From: Siniperca chuatsi
Taxonomy: Eukaryota > Chordata > Actinopteri > Centrarchiformes > Sinipercidae
Length of the DNA: 64,000 bases
Assembly (NCBI RefSeq): GCF_020085105.1
Contig: NC_058055.1
Location: 12,502,822 to 12,566,821, forward strand
Direction: 5' to 3'
Shown: piece by piece, positions 23,336 to 36,000 of the stretch
Position numbering within the stretch: position 1 is the stretch's first letter
Layout of the letters: every line of letters starts with the position of its first letter
Translations under genes and position numbers: made by a program
Notes under the pieces: model-generated
Told to the model about the DNA's origin: nothing
The model's input: only the letters and a program-made list of their open reading frames with translations
Database searches by the model: none

Positions 23336-24077
23336 GTAAGATGGAGTTCATTTTGAGCCAAAACATTAGTCTTGTCTAATATTAATTAATTAATCCCACT
23401 AAATAAGCAAACATTAATTACTTAGTACTATATCCTGTGTTTTGTCTGATGCAATAGTATAGTATGCCCTGATCCAGACAAGAGCTGCTCATTTGTCTTG
23501 CAAAAGTGAAATTCTAATCATCATCCAAGCAGGGCTGTTAGGTAAATGAACGTGTTAAAAAAATCAGCTGAGCAATGGGATTTCAATACAATGGTGCCAC
23601 TGACCTATTTATGTGAAATAAAAATGAGACACATATTTGTGTAGCATGGTCACTATTAAAGTGGCCAATTAGGGCTTTTTTTCATTTTCATGGCTGAATC
23701 AAGTCTTTTAAAGTTGATGATTTCTAATCTCCTCTTGTTGTCCTCAGTGTCAGTGGACACGAGGCACAGGTGTGTTCAAGATCTGTATGTTCAGTCAGAC
23801 AAGTTTTTCTTGACTAGACTGTTTGACTTGATGGGACTACACATCATGGTTCTACACATTTCTGCCTTTCACACTTTCACACACACATAATCTCACACAT
23901 TTTCACATAAATTATCAGGAGGCACGGGCCTATAGGTAGATGTAGTTTGCACCCAATAGATTGCTTGTAAAATGTAACTACAAATATCAAGTCTCTGCTC
24001 ATCAAAAGCAGATACTAAATGTGAAAAAGAGCCTTTCCTATCAAAGTTATAATAGATGGCTAATAGAGTGTACATAC

Positions 24078-24240
24078 CTTATTCTCTGATGCTAATTCCC
24101 AAAGGCTCGGGGGATTTTTGGAAATCTGGGAATCTTGGCAGAGAGCGAGAGCACGCTGGTCTGTATAAACTGTGCACACCTGTTGTCTGCAACTCTAACC
24201 TGTATTGACATAATCACATAGCCCCACCCATCATTTGCAT
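24078..24240 (-). promoter_or_regulatory. Candidate tmem45b 5' exon and promoter
   Basis: On minus, a possible non-coding exon ends at 24078 with AAG followed by GTATGT, a good donor that could join the acceptor at 21868. A TTTATA box-like string lies near 24160-24170. Just upstream are a CCCCACCC-type box (24222-24229) and an ATTTGCAT octamer on plus (24233-24240). The arrangement is plausible but rests on short motifs only. Confidence 0.3.
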
Positions 24241-24802
24241 TGGTTTCTGTGACCAGGGGACATCCTCCTGGGAAACAGCTGTGACATTCAGGCAGAAAAA
24301 CAATACCTGACTAAAGATCATGTTGTTAATTCAGGTAATGCATGTTGTGAAAATATGATGTAGAGCAATATATAACAAAAAATCTCTAATTTATTTGGCC
24401 TTTTAATACCGTAAAATTTGTCAATCTAAAACAATAATGCTAAAATGTAAATAAAGTTTTGTTATATTTGCTTTAAAACTTAAAGAGCACAGAATACATT
24501 TAGTGAGAACTTAGCTATACAATGGAGTTAATATATAAGCTCAGGTACAAACTGTGTGCACAAGGACAGGCAGCAGCGCAGGCCTTAAATGAACTTTGCA
24601 CCCATATTCAATAAATCTTTATTGCCGTCATTATCATGTTCAAATAATGATCATTCCTCAGGTACAGCTAGTCACCAAAGAGCTACTTTAATTACAAAAC
24701 TGAATGCTGTAAAAAAGGTTGTCTTATTGTGTTTGTCATTAAAGCTAGAACTGAATTCACACATTAAAATAGCTGTAAGTGTCTTGTCTTGTACATGGGG
24801 GG
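24241..24802. other. tmem45b-gng8 intergenic stretch with gng8 3' end
   Basis: AT-rich non-coding sequence. On minus, an AATAAA at 24623-24618 lies about 180 bases past the gng8 stop and is a good candidate polyadenylation signal. Nothing else recognised. Confidence 0.5.
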
Positions 24803-25436
24803 TTATAGTATTATACAGAATAATTTCTTCTCTCGAAACGGGTTCTCAGAAGAAGGTACTGGTGTCACCAGGGGGTCCTCTTTGGCATGAGCTTCACAGT
24901 AGGCCATCAGATCAGCTGCTGCTTTGGATATCTGTACAAAAAGGTTGTGTTAATGTGTGTGTGTGCGTGTGTGTGTGTGTGTTTGAGTGGGTGTGTCAAA
25001 AAGGGGAGGGGAAGAGGATACAAAACATCTAAAATTCAGTTTATTCATTTTTTTATATCATTTATTAAAACACCCAAAGAACACCTTTCATCCTGCATCA
25101 ATCAGTAATCAGTGTAAAACTGATATCAACAAAGGAAAGGAAGTCAATTTAATTTGATTGGAGGGGTTGGATTGTTCAGAAAATCGAGATTGAACTGGTA
25201 CATGATAACCTACCTTAACCGGCGTTAATTTAAATATACATGAAAGTAAATCTCTTTTGAGACAGAAAAGTGAGAAGAGCATTTTACATTAATTCAGCTC
25301 CATATTTTAAATACTATCATTGGTTGCGTAGTTCCATAATGTGCTGACTCACCATCATCCTCTCTATGTTGACCTCCAGTTTCAATTGTTCTACTGTCTT
25401 TCGAGCATCTGCAATCTTGGCCATGTTGTTGGACAT
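24803..25436 (-). CDS. gng8: G-protein gamma subunit, GNG8-like, complete
   Basis: Small prenylated subunit that pairs with G-beta at the membrane. Two coding exons on minus: 25436-25353 (28 codons) and 24931-24803 (42 codons plus TAA), giving 70 residues, the standard length. The start [20 protein letters not shown] matches GNG8 best; other gammas begin differently. The middle has [19 protein letters not shown] and the conserved NPFREK. The C-terminus CIIL is a CaaX box with leucine last, predicting geranylgeranylation of Cys67. The intron sits at the usual family position, but the junction reads [12 protein letters not shown] where relatives have R-(I/M)-K-V-S. Exon 1 has an upstream acceptor (exon start near 25473), implying a 5' non-coding exon, perhaps the one ending at 26192. 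Confidence 0.95.
24955..24985. repeat. (GT)n microsatellite in gng8 intron
   Basis: Interrupted TG dinucleotide run immediately upstream (on minus) of the acceptor of gng8 exon 2. On the transcript it is a CA-rich tract about 25-50 bases from the splice site; such tracts can bind hnRNP L, so an effect on splicing is possible but unproven. Confidence 0.9.
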
Positions 25437-28400
25437 CCTGCGCCTTTCCCACTAAAGTCAGCCAGCCTGCAGCAAACCATCAAATGTTGAGTTTTTAGAC
25501 AATAGAAATAACAGAAACTAACCAAAAAAATACAAACATGGTTACACTTCTACAGTGCACACACAGCAAACACAGTGTGTGACAATTTATTGAAGGTGTC
25601 TGTGCCATGTTTAAGAGTGTTTCAATTTGCTTGTTAGTTCTGCTCCCTGGGTCTCAGCTGCAAGTAGCACAGGGAGGGTCTCAGAGGAGGAGGGCAGGGC
25701 AGGGGAGGCAGAGCAGCTTCCCCAGGGGATGCCATCCGCTAGCTGAGAATGTAAATACACCTAACATTACCATTAACTTGTTACTTCAAAATAGGTTTGT
25801 ATAAAACTGCAGATGTAGACAGTTGCTATTAATGTTATTAATCTCCCCACTGTTGTTTCTACACAGCTGCTCAGCTGCATAGACTGATGCAAGAGATCAA
25901 TCTTGTTGAACCTCTCAGAGAGCAGTAAATGAAAAGCATCATTAGTCAACAACAAAATACTTTTTATGTTGTCAGTGTCTGTGAGTGTGAAATTCACTTG
26001 TCTTTCTATCAATATAAATAATTTCTGCACACTAACATAATTCAAACTTGTGAAATATGCTACCAACATCAGCACACATGCAGAGATATATGATCTCATA
26101 TTAGCTGTTTCCATGAATCTGTACCTAATTAGATTAAAAAATAAATAAATTGTGCAATTTAATTTAAATAATAATTCAGAACATCACTCACCACAAGAGC
26201 AACAGCAACCGTTGGGCTCCTGGAATGAAAGTCTGCTTGTCTTCAACAGGGTCCTCCGCACCAACTTACAGTAACAAATGAAGTGAGATTAATGGCAAAG
26301 ATGAGGAGGAAGGCTTCAATAGGTTCCCTCCTTCAAATAATAAGCTGTGGTTCTGCCCCCAGGATGGGCTCAGTGCAGCAGTTAAAGGCAACATGTGGTG
26401 CGACCTTCATCTCTTGAATCTCTGTCACTCGCTTACCAGAGATAATGTACATTTAACACAGTTTTTTAAAAGAGCCTAAATAGGAATTTGATTTAAATAG
26501 TTAAATCTGTTTTCTCATAACACCTGACAACAACATGAAAAGACATTCTACTATAATGAGGAAGCTCTCAAGAGAATAGACAAGGTTGTTTTACATGGCT
26601 GTAATTAATTTTCCTATTTGTAATTCATTCCTAGACAAATATTGAATCTCTAATACTTGGATATATATTTACCAAGTGCATTCATTTTAGGTGCATTGGG
26701 CTTATTTTAGGACAGCTCATTCAATAATGAATAATCAGTATTTATAACAAGTTTATTATGTGGCACAATTGAATGTTAGGATTCAAAATAAAAGCCATAA
26801 GTCAAAAGTCATAAACATACATTTTTGTTTCATGTGCTTTTATACTGTAACAAATTATTTTGCCATCAGCAGTTAGACAACAATTGCAGGTTTTGGACAG
26901 TTACAGTGATGCATTGCTGTAAAAACTGTAGAAGATTGATAGGCTCAGTCGCTACACAGAGACAGACACATATTGCACATCAGCAAGGTGTAGTCTGACA
27001 CAGGAAGGAAACTAATATTGGGTTCTGATAGAGTTTCTTTTCTAACATGTTGTTCTTTTTGTATTATATGATTTTAGCTGAAGGTCAGATATAACCCTAG
27101 GGTGTTTCTCTGACAAAGTTACATGGAGCATTGTGCCGATTTACAGTATAACAGTAGTAAGCAATGACTAAATTGCACAATGGTTCACAGGTAATAGGCT
27201 AATGTCTTTCAAGAGGGTTTTATCAAGCTCAAAACAAGTACTTTAAGAGCCTAATTCTTTCCTACAAGAAAATACACAAGAACACTGGATAACATTCAGT
27301 ATATCCAATGGTAAGTTTGCAAGGTACGTGACTGAGTTTTTGTCAAGGTGTGAGTTTTCTCAGACAACAGAATCATTTATCTCATGCCATCCTCTACAAG
27401 GCTGCCACTCTTTCCTGTAGAGCTGACAGTTATTCCACACAGCAGCAGGGGGCAAATGGCAGTGTTATGGAGTTAAATGTCAAGTGCCTCATTAACATTT
27501 GTTTCCCTGTAGTAATTGGTCTCTCTCTGTGGAAGATGCGGGACTATATGAGTAGAAAGAGCTGCCGCTTCACCTAACCAACCTCTATCACCAAGGGCCC
27601 AAAAATATAATTTGCCCAGTCTTGTGTTGCATAATTCAAGCAGGGAATGTTCAGATTCTGTGGTCCTACTTAGTAAGCACTTTTATTTTTATTTTTTATT
27701 TAACCTTTATTTAAACACGTAATCTCACTGAGACACGGGGTCTCATTCTCAAGAGAGACCTGCATAAAAATGTTGCCCATGTTTGACAATATAAACTCTA
27801 ACCATCCATGCAGCCAGCCAACCAGCATGTCTCCTCTTCATATTGTTCATTTATGACAGACGCTACATCATAGATCGATGAGACCAGAGAGGGGAGGCCA
27901 GAGTGGCTACATATCCCATCAATACTGGTGTGCACATGTTTTGCACAACTCTTATTTTCATGTGAACATTAACAGATATCTGTCTTTAGCCATACTTTAT
28001 TTCCTCTCTTTAGAGTTAGAAAAAGTGTGTAAAACAATTAACAAACATATCTAACCCAGCTTTAAACAGCTGCAGGATCACTGCCATCTCAGCTAACGAA
28101 ACGCAAGGAGCCTGCCAAAAATATGCTGCACATATTTGAATAATTATGTAGAAAGTTGTGGCCTAGTTCCTGTTGTCTCCTTGTTAATTGCAAATTGTTT
28201 TCATGACTTGAGTCTCTCAGATCAAGGAAAATGTTGATTGTGTGGGTGCACAGAGATACTTGAGATGGGTCATGCTGTCAAGTCTATATACAACAATATT
28301 TCTGTAAGTAGCATTAACTGAAGTCAATGTGCCCGAAAAAGTGACACATTTCAAAATGATTTGGTATTTGCAGTGTAATTTTAATTTATACGCAGAAAAT

Positions 28401-30006
28401 AGATTGTAAAGTGTGTTACTACTGTTTACGATTGTATTACTAGATCTACAAAACACAAAAGATATACTTTGGTGTAAGCAGTTTATAAAGAGAAATGATC
28501 AATTCTGGCATAATTTGAAAGAAAAGTAAACACTTCCTCTTGTGTAGACCATTGGCTGCAACTCACCAGGCAAGGTTGTAATGTGAGATTACAAAATAGA
28601 AAAGAACAGGCAGCATACAGCATACAGCAACATGCAGCACGTGGGCAAATGCTGCAACCACAACATTTTGCAATATGTTATGGTACAGTCAAAACTACCT
28701 TAACACATGTTTACTATCAAAAGATTTGTGTTTCTGCTTCATAAAATCATAAAGGTGGCAACTAGACTTATTTCATACTGACACTACAAGCTTTTCATGT
28801 CAAAATGTTCACTGCAGGGAACACAGAGTCCCCAGTTCTCCTGGATGTCCTGTTTATTTTTTTGGTCGTATCATCCTGGTAGCAAACCAGTTTTTCGAGT
28901 CTGCAGCTCCGGCTGCTCAATGTGACAGACTGTGTATTATATGAAAAAGCCCACTTAGCATTTCACAAAGTCAGAACACCATTTAAAGGTGGTTACTGGA
29001 AATACCGTTAGCTTTATTTTGTTTTCTGTGGTCTGATTTACTTTCAATGTGGCGTGGAAAAGTCATGTCTCTGTTAAAACAATTAGTTTAGTCAAAATGC
29101 TAAATACATGTTCTTTTAATTTAATTATGACACAGTAAATGCCTACATAAAAATACATATAAGAATGTCTATTATTTCACTTTATTTCTTTGTTTGACTT
29201 ATTTGGCATTTTAAATCTTCCATATGTCCACATGTAATTGGCTATAGTTAATTTATAATACCTGCACAGCAGTTTTTCCAATATAATAATGCTAAATATA
29301 AGTTTTATTTTAATTGTCTGGCACACAAATATACACAGCTACTGCTTTAGGCTTTAACTGCCTAACCACAAAAGTGGCATTAAATATCCTCCCTACATTT
29401 TAGCCTCTAAGGTAAAAAAAAAAAGGTCTGTTGAGCTAATATTTATACATGTATTATTATTATTGTTGTTTTTGTTGTTCTACAGCCATAATAAAAGGGG
29501 CATCTTTGTATAAAACTGAAAAACAAGCGAGTTAGCTAGTTAAGAGTATTCAACAGCCTCCAGGGTTGTACCATCATTAAGCTACTGTGGTGGGCGTGTA
29601 CGAACAGCTCGCTGCTAGCTAAAATGATAAATAACGTTAGTGACTACAGTAAGCTAAATTTTCTCGTTTGGCTGTTACTTTATAGCATAGACTCTGATAA
29701 GGTTAACGCGAAATGAAACCGTTTTTGCAAGTCTTTACAGATAAAGCCCTATATAGCATTTGAGCTAGCTAGTTAATCTTTAAGTTACCAATAGCTAAGA
29801 CACACGAGACAGTTGATTTTAACGGACAACGGTGATTCAGCGTGCTAGCTAGAAAGATAAATCTTGAAAGCCTCAACATCCATAACGTATCATTCATTGA
29901 TGTTGACGTCCATCATTTCATGTATATCGCTTTCGGATCTCGCCAGTGTTATCAATAGTTGGGTTTCTGTCTACCAAGATGTATGGGATGTCGGGATGAC
30001 AGGAAG
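25437..30006. other. gng8-brd8 divergent intergenic region (about 4.6 kb)
   Basis: No coding exon supported. On minus, a possible gng8 5' untranslated exon ends at 26192 (GTG followed by GTGAGTGAT). Most of 26400-29500 is AT-rich with no recognised gene; a repeat fragment lies at 27681-27765. From about 29520 to 30006 the sequence becomes the brd8 upstream region, with repeated GCTAGCTAG strings and an ATAACGTTAG motif at 29631-29640. Confidence 0.6.
27681..27765 (+). repeat. Dispersed teleost repeat fragment
   Basis: TTTATTTAACCTTTATTTAA followed by ...AATCTCACTGAGACACGGGG and TCTCATTCTCAAGAGAGACC. I recognise the pattern 'TTATTTAACCTTTATTTAACCAGGTAA...GAGA...CTC...AAGRGAGACCTG' as a common dispersed fragment in fish genomes. 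Class not assigned; only this short core is visible. Confidence 0.6.
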
Positions 30007-33000
30007 ATGGCAAACGGGGTTGGAAGTGAGTAACGTTGGTACATAGCAAATGTCATGACATGCTATCCGTTAGCTGTGAGTGTGTCGTACTATTATCGCC
30101 GCTAACTTCCTGCACGGCAGCCTCCGCTCCCTGCAGGGGAGCATGCAAAGATTAATGGCTGTCATCACGGGTTGACATCTCTGTTGACACTAGTGGGGAT
30201 TTCTGTTTACCACCACTACTATAAACTACATGCTTTTTGTGTGCTGATTCCAAGCAGTTACTGCATGTGCAACATAGTGAACTGCTGGCATGGTGGGCAG
30301 CTTTAGGTGGCATACAAATGAAGCCAAGCTCAAGAGATTAACCATGCTGTCGATACCAGGCCTGAGAACGGCAGCAGGCAATCATTTGAACATGCATGAC
30401 ATATAGGCGTTGTTCAACTATATAAAGCATGTATCATGTTTTGTCCATTTCCCCCCACATCTCCAGAACACAAGCTGCTTGTCATTGGACCAACAGAGCC
30501 ATGGTCAGTGAGGGAGAAGCTGTGTTTGGCCACATCTGTCATGAAGAGTGGCGACCAGAACTGGTGCTGTACTACTGTTCTGTTTTTGCCACTGTAATTC
30601 TTTGTTGTGTACAAAATTTTATGTCACAGGTCTATGACATAGTCATACGCAGTCACTTGTAGTTTGAACATGTATGAATATGTTAAACTTGTCAGAGGTC
30701 ACATGCTATACGGCAGTGCATAAAGAGTAAAGTTTTTTACACATTTATCCTCTTACTTGAGATTACCTTTTACGATTAGATATTGTCAATAAGGGCGGCT
30801 CTGTTGTTAGCATTGTTGCTCCTACGATAGGTAGGCATGTAGTTGTTCTGCATACATTTTGCATGTATTTACAACTAAAAGACTTCCAAAAAATAATAAT
30901 AACAAACAAATGGACACAATAGATTCAAGACTGGGGGAGAAAAAAAAACATGGTTTTAAGACTATAATAAACCAGGGCAGAAATAGTAGTTTTTAATGTG
31001 TATTTCATCTTGGATTGTCTTACAAAATGTCTTCATCTCAACAGGGTATCTGTCAGTCGAGCCATCAAACCATTTGCAGAACCTGGGCGACCACCTGACT
31101 GGTTCTCTCAAAAGGTAAATGACAAAATCTGAGCTCACTATACTGCAGAACACAAAGACCAAATTCATGATCTCTGCAGTAGGTTTGCCTCATTATATTT
31201 TGTCCTGTCTCAAAGCTGTTCTTGATTCTCCTTTGGCTCCTCACAGCACTGTGCATCCAAGTACTCTGAGCTCCTGGAAACAACAGAGGCCCCAAAGTGA
31301 GCGCATTAGTGACTTTTACCTCGAGCATGCTTTTGTAGACTTGCAAGCTAAAATAGATTATATAGCTTTATACTGTTTGACACATGCACTGACAGTATAT
31401 GCCAGAAAGCAATGTCTTAAACTAATAATGCCTTTGTTGCCTTCAGGCGGAAGCGTGGTGAGAAAGGTGAAGTGGTGGAGACAGTGGAGGATGTGATAGT
31501 ACGCAGGCTGACAGCTGACAGGATTGATGAACTAAAAAAGTTGATCAAAGAAACACAGGAGAAGCACAGGTACACAAGCATAGCTTTTAACAGTATGAAC
31601 ACATCACCATCGTTGAGAAAACAAATAAAAGTAGTTGCATTGTAAACGTCAACCAATCTCATTGATGCTGTTTTCATAGGAAGCTGAAAAGAGAAGCTGA
31701 ACTGATTCAAGCAGGACATCTAGATTCAAAACTAGAAGAGTTATGGGAAGAAATTCTGCAGTAAGAACCACCAAACGTTCTGTCTGACCTGTTTATACAA
31801 TGATACAGTACATCAACTTAGACATTAGACACTAATAATAAGCAAAATAAATGATTTTGTGTATCTCTGTCAGGAAGAAGAAACTGGAGGAAGAAGCAGA
31901 GTTGAAAAGAAAAAACACAGATGCTACTTATCAGGGTATCTCCTTCACTTTTAAGGGGTATTTTGTGGATCTCTTGGCCCGTTTTCTGTAGACATTATCC
32001 ACCATTCAACCTCACCTGAAAGTGTAAAAATTTTAGAGGTGGCAGATTGATTGATAACATTGTATAGCTAAGGTGCTTTTATTGTAGAGTTGGTAAAAAA
32101 TGCACTGGAAAAATAACTTAGATATTTATTATTCGTTGGAACTGAACACTCACTTTGAGCGTATCCTCTTATAAACCAGCACCACCTAAATCAAAAGGGT
32201 ACATTCTCTGTACAGTGGCCATTTTACGACATCTCACATTTAACTTGTCAGGCTCAGCTCAACTTTGCTAGTTTTGGCCTCAATCTGAGCTAGGGATGGG
32301 ACGATATACGATTTTATCGCGGATCGGGATAAAAAAACACCCCAGCTAAGTTGATCGTGGTAAATTTCCATTATCGGGATAATCATGAATATCCTTGAAA
32401 AGCCCTATGCCAATGCCAGTTGGACTTTTTTTGTTAAAGGATAATTCCTGTATTTCTTAAGTCAGGGGTAAATTATATATACTGATGGAATTGATGAAAT
32501 TGCTGTCTGTACCATTTGACATCATGGTAAAGAAGTGAAAAATAGAGCCTGATTTAAAAAAAATACAGGGATTATTATCATGTAAGAAAGGACAGACTCA
32601 CACAATGTTTCTATTTTTTAATTATTTATTTATCCTTTATTTATGCAGGGGGACCTTTTGATTTATGATTACCTTAATTAGATTGATTGATTGTTTGTTT
32701 TTCACTAAAAAGGATGCTCACTAAAAAGATGTGTCCTATCTATGATGCAATAAAAATATTTTTCTTAACTAAATTTAAGGTAAAGTGATTCCAGTATGTT
32801 TTAGTGCCATTTTAATAGTTTTAAGCATATTTTGATGATTATTGGGTTAATATCGTGAATAGCAATTATTTTGGCCAGGATAATCGTGACATGAAATTTT
32901 CAAATCGTCCCATGCCTAGTCTGAGCTCTCAGCCTCAGGTGTACTTACTCAGGTTCAGCAATTTGTCAGCCTCAACATTAGCATGTCAACATGCCCACAG

Positions 33001-36000
33001 CTAGCATGATTGTTAAAATGGTAACATGCTAACATCAGCATGTAAGTGTAACGTGCATACGGTTATCATGTTAACATGCTGTAGTATAGTATAGTATGTA
33101 AGCATGCTAACTGTAAACTGTGTCAGCATGAATCTTACAGTAGGCTGATGAGGATTTGGTCAGTTGTTTTAGAAGTATTCTGTCATGAAGTGAAAAATGT
33201 GACCTATTGGCGAGAGTCTGGGGATAACCAAAGTCAGTAGGATTCATCCTCTGGGGACCATGAAAATTTGTACCAAATTTCAAAGCAATCTGTCCAATAT
33301 TTCACTCATGTTTTGAGTGAATAGATGAAGATGAATGATGAACATCAGCTTTTGTGTGACTGACAAGAAAATTCTGTCTACGCTGCCCCTCACTCTTCCA
33401 GCCAGACAGGTGGCAAAGAACACAGCAAAGCGAGTGCCCGGCATCACCATGCATTCGCCCTCAGGCTGTAGCTCCCCAAGCCAGGAGTTCTCACCAGGTG
33501 ACCCACTCGAGTGCTTGACATTGGATCTTGTATCGACAAAGAATGTAAGTCACCGAAGGTCCAAAGATATTTATGGTCTGCCCTACTTTTCAATAATCAT
33601 ACCTCTTCTTGTTTGCTGGTATTTTTAGTAGGTGTAATGTTTATGTTAAGAATCTGTACTTCTCTCAAGATTACTGCAGATCAGTCAGTTTTCCTCTTTA
33701 AGCTGTGCCTCATGTTTAGATTTGCTTCAGTAATTTGCTATTTTCACGTTATTGTAAAAACCAGAAACTTTGTGCTATGGCTGTGGCCCACTGTTAGACT
33801 CGGTAATGTGTAAATTATCCTGCGTATTAACGATTAAAAGTAACTTGCCAGCACTGCTATAAGGCATAAAAACAGGATTAGTATATTACTTTATTAATTA
33901 TCTTTAGGAAAGGGGTCGAATATTTCTGACCATTCCCTTAAAAGGGAACACATTGGAGACACTCAAGAGAGTTGATTACAGGTTGATCATTGAAAGCATT
34001 CCTAGATTGGAATGGCAGTATGACTCCATGTTTCCCGCTCTCTGTCTCTAGGCTTCAGGATCAGGCAGATTAATGACAATTCTTGAGTCTTCTGGACTTG
34101 GGAATGATGACATCAGCCACGGATCACTTCTGGATGACCCCACCCAAAAGAAGCTCTTGGGCCAGAAAGCCACACCACCACCATCTCCACTCCTGTCAGA
34201 GTTACTGAAGAAAGGCAGTATCTTGGCCACAAATTCCAGACTGGTATGTGGAGGGGACTTACTGTATTTTTCCAACAGTGCCAAGCTCTGTAATTGATAT
34301 TTTCAAGTCTGCAAGGCATCCCATCTTCATCTCATCATTTGTAGTGTTACTGTACGTTTAGGAAGTATTTAATAATTTTGTCTTCTATTCTGTTTAGTGG
34401 TTTTGGTAGTTGTGGTTTGTTTTGCCAATTGTATTAAGATTTTAGTCATTTTTGCAAATGTATTTAATTAGGAATACAGAAATATTGTTGACACCCAGTC
34501 TGTTATCACCTCCGTGTTAGGATTTTCACTCAGTAGATTTGCTCAAGCTTTGTAAAGATGGATGGGGTGCATGTGTGAACAACTCTCTTTAGTTAATTCC
34601 ACTCCATTTTGAATGGGGTTCAGGTGTTGTCTTAGTCTGTGCTACACAAGGTCATTCATATTCCTGTTTGAAGCCATTGCACTGCATTCCTGTTGTGACT
34701 ATTATGTTGTGACTTCTATCTGTGGTCATATGCACTCTGAAGCCTATCCTTAACAAATTTTCTGTTTTTTTAAACAGGAGTTGTTCTTTCTACCCTTAAA
34801 AGTCTAAGAGGCTGTGCCCCTGAAACAGTACATTCAATTAGGAAATAATTTGCCTTGCTTTCTTGAAATTAGTTGACTTGAAAAAATATAATGTATCATT
34901 TGAAGAGTTATCACATCGCTAAATCTATTTTGCATTTGTTTTTATGAATTTAAGGCTATATTTCTGTTGGTCATGCACTTTTTTTTTTACCGCCAAGCCT
35001 TTTGTCATATGTCATCAGTAGTTTCTGCATGGCAAGATTTCCCATTGCAGCTGTCATTCAGTCAGTCCCTGACCAAGGTTCTTCTTGAATGGTTGCTGGA
35101 CAGTTACCTCCTGGAGTTGTTCGGCTTGTTTCATTTGTTGTCATTTCCATCTGATGAATCCTACTATGCTCTTGTGAAATCCCAGCATGTCAGAATAAGT
35201 TTGTCCTTCAGTAGATCTCCTCACATTCTGTAACGTTTCTGCTCTGACATGAAGTGCTGCCTGTAGGGCCCACTGTATAAACATACACACAGGGATTCCA
35301 GTCAAATTGTAGAAATATTTGTACTATTTATAAAAACTATGTAGTGTACATATAAAATTCACTTTGACAAAATGGATTATTATGTGTGAATTGCCAACAA
35401 AATTTCTGATTTAACTTTTTTTTTAATATAGGCTGGAACACAAATAATGATACTTGATGTGCACTTTATGTACAAGAAAACAAAAAATATACATGTAAAA
35501 TGTTTGACATGCATGTATGTGTTTATATCCCAGATTGGGGAGGGTGACGTGTCCACCGCTAATATGACAGGAGTACATGACCTGCAGCTGGCTCCGCCTA
35601 GTCAACTACTCTCTCAGGCAACAGGTACAGATACAGTGTTCATGACTGATAAAACGTATTCACCCCATTTGACTCACAGTGTGTACAGTTAATTTTCTTG
35701 ACACTGATCAACAGAAACTTCATTGCAAAGTGAAAACAAACGTCTCAAACTATAATTGATTGCATAAGATTTAATGCTAATCAAAACAATATTTAGTTGA
35801 ATCCCCCTTTGACACCGAAAAAAAAGTCCAAGAGGGTTGAATACTGTTTATAGGCATTCTGTCTTTACTTTATGTTTTATATTTGTTTTACTCCTTGAAT
35901 CTTAAATGTATGTATGCTTTCTATACAAAAGTGCTACTATTGTCTAAGCTGTTTGCCCATACATTGGCTAGCTGAAAGCCTCTGCTGCTTTGTCTCTACT

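Noticed and set aside
24589-25032. 147-codon open frame on plus
   Set aside because: It runs antisense through gng8 exon 2 and a (GT)n repeat; a shadow of the real gene.
33498-33503. Alternative donor GTGACC inside brd8 exon 33402-33544
   Set aside because: Using it would break frame with the next exon (34052); the GTAAGT after 33544 is stronger and keeps frame.
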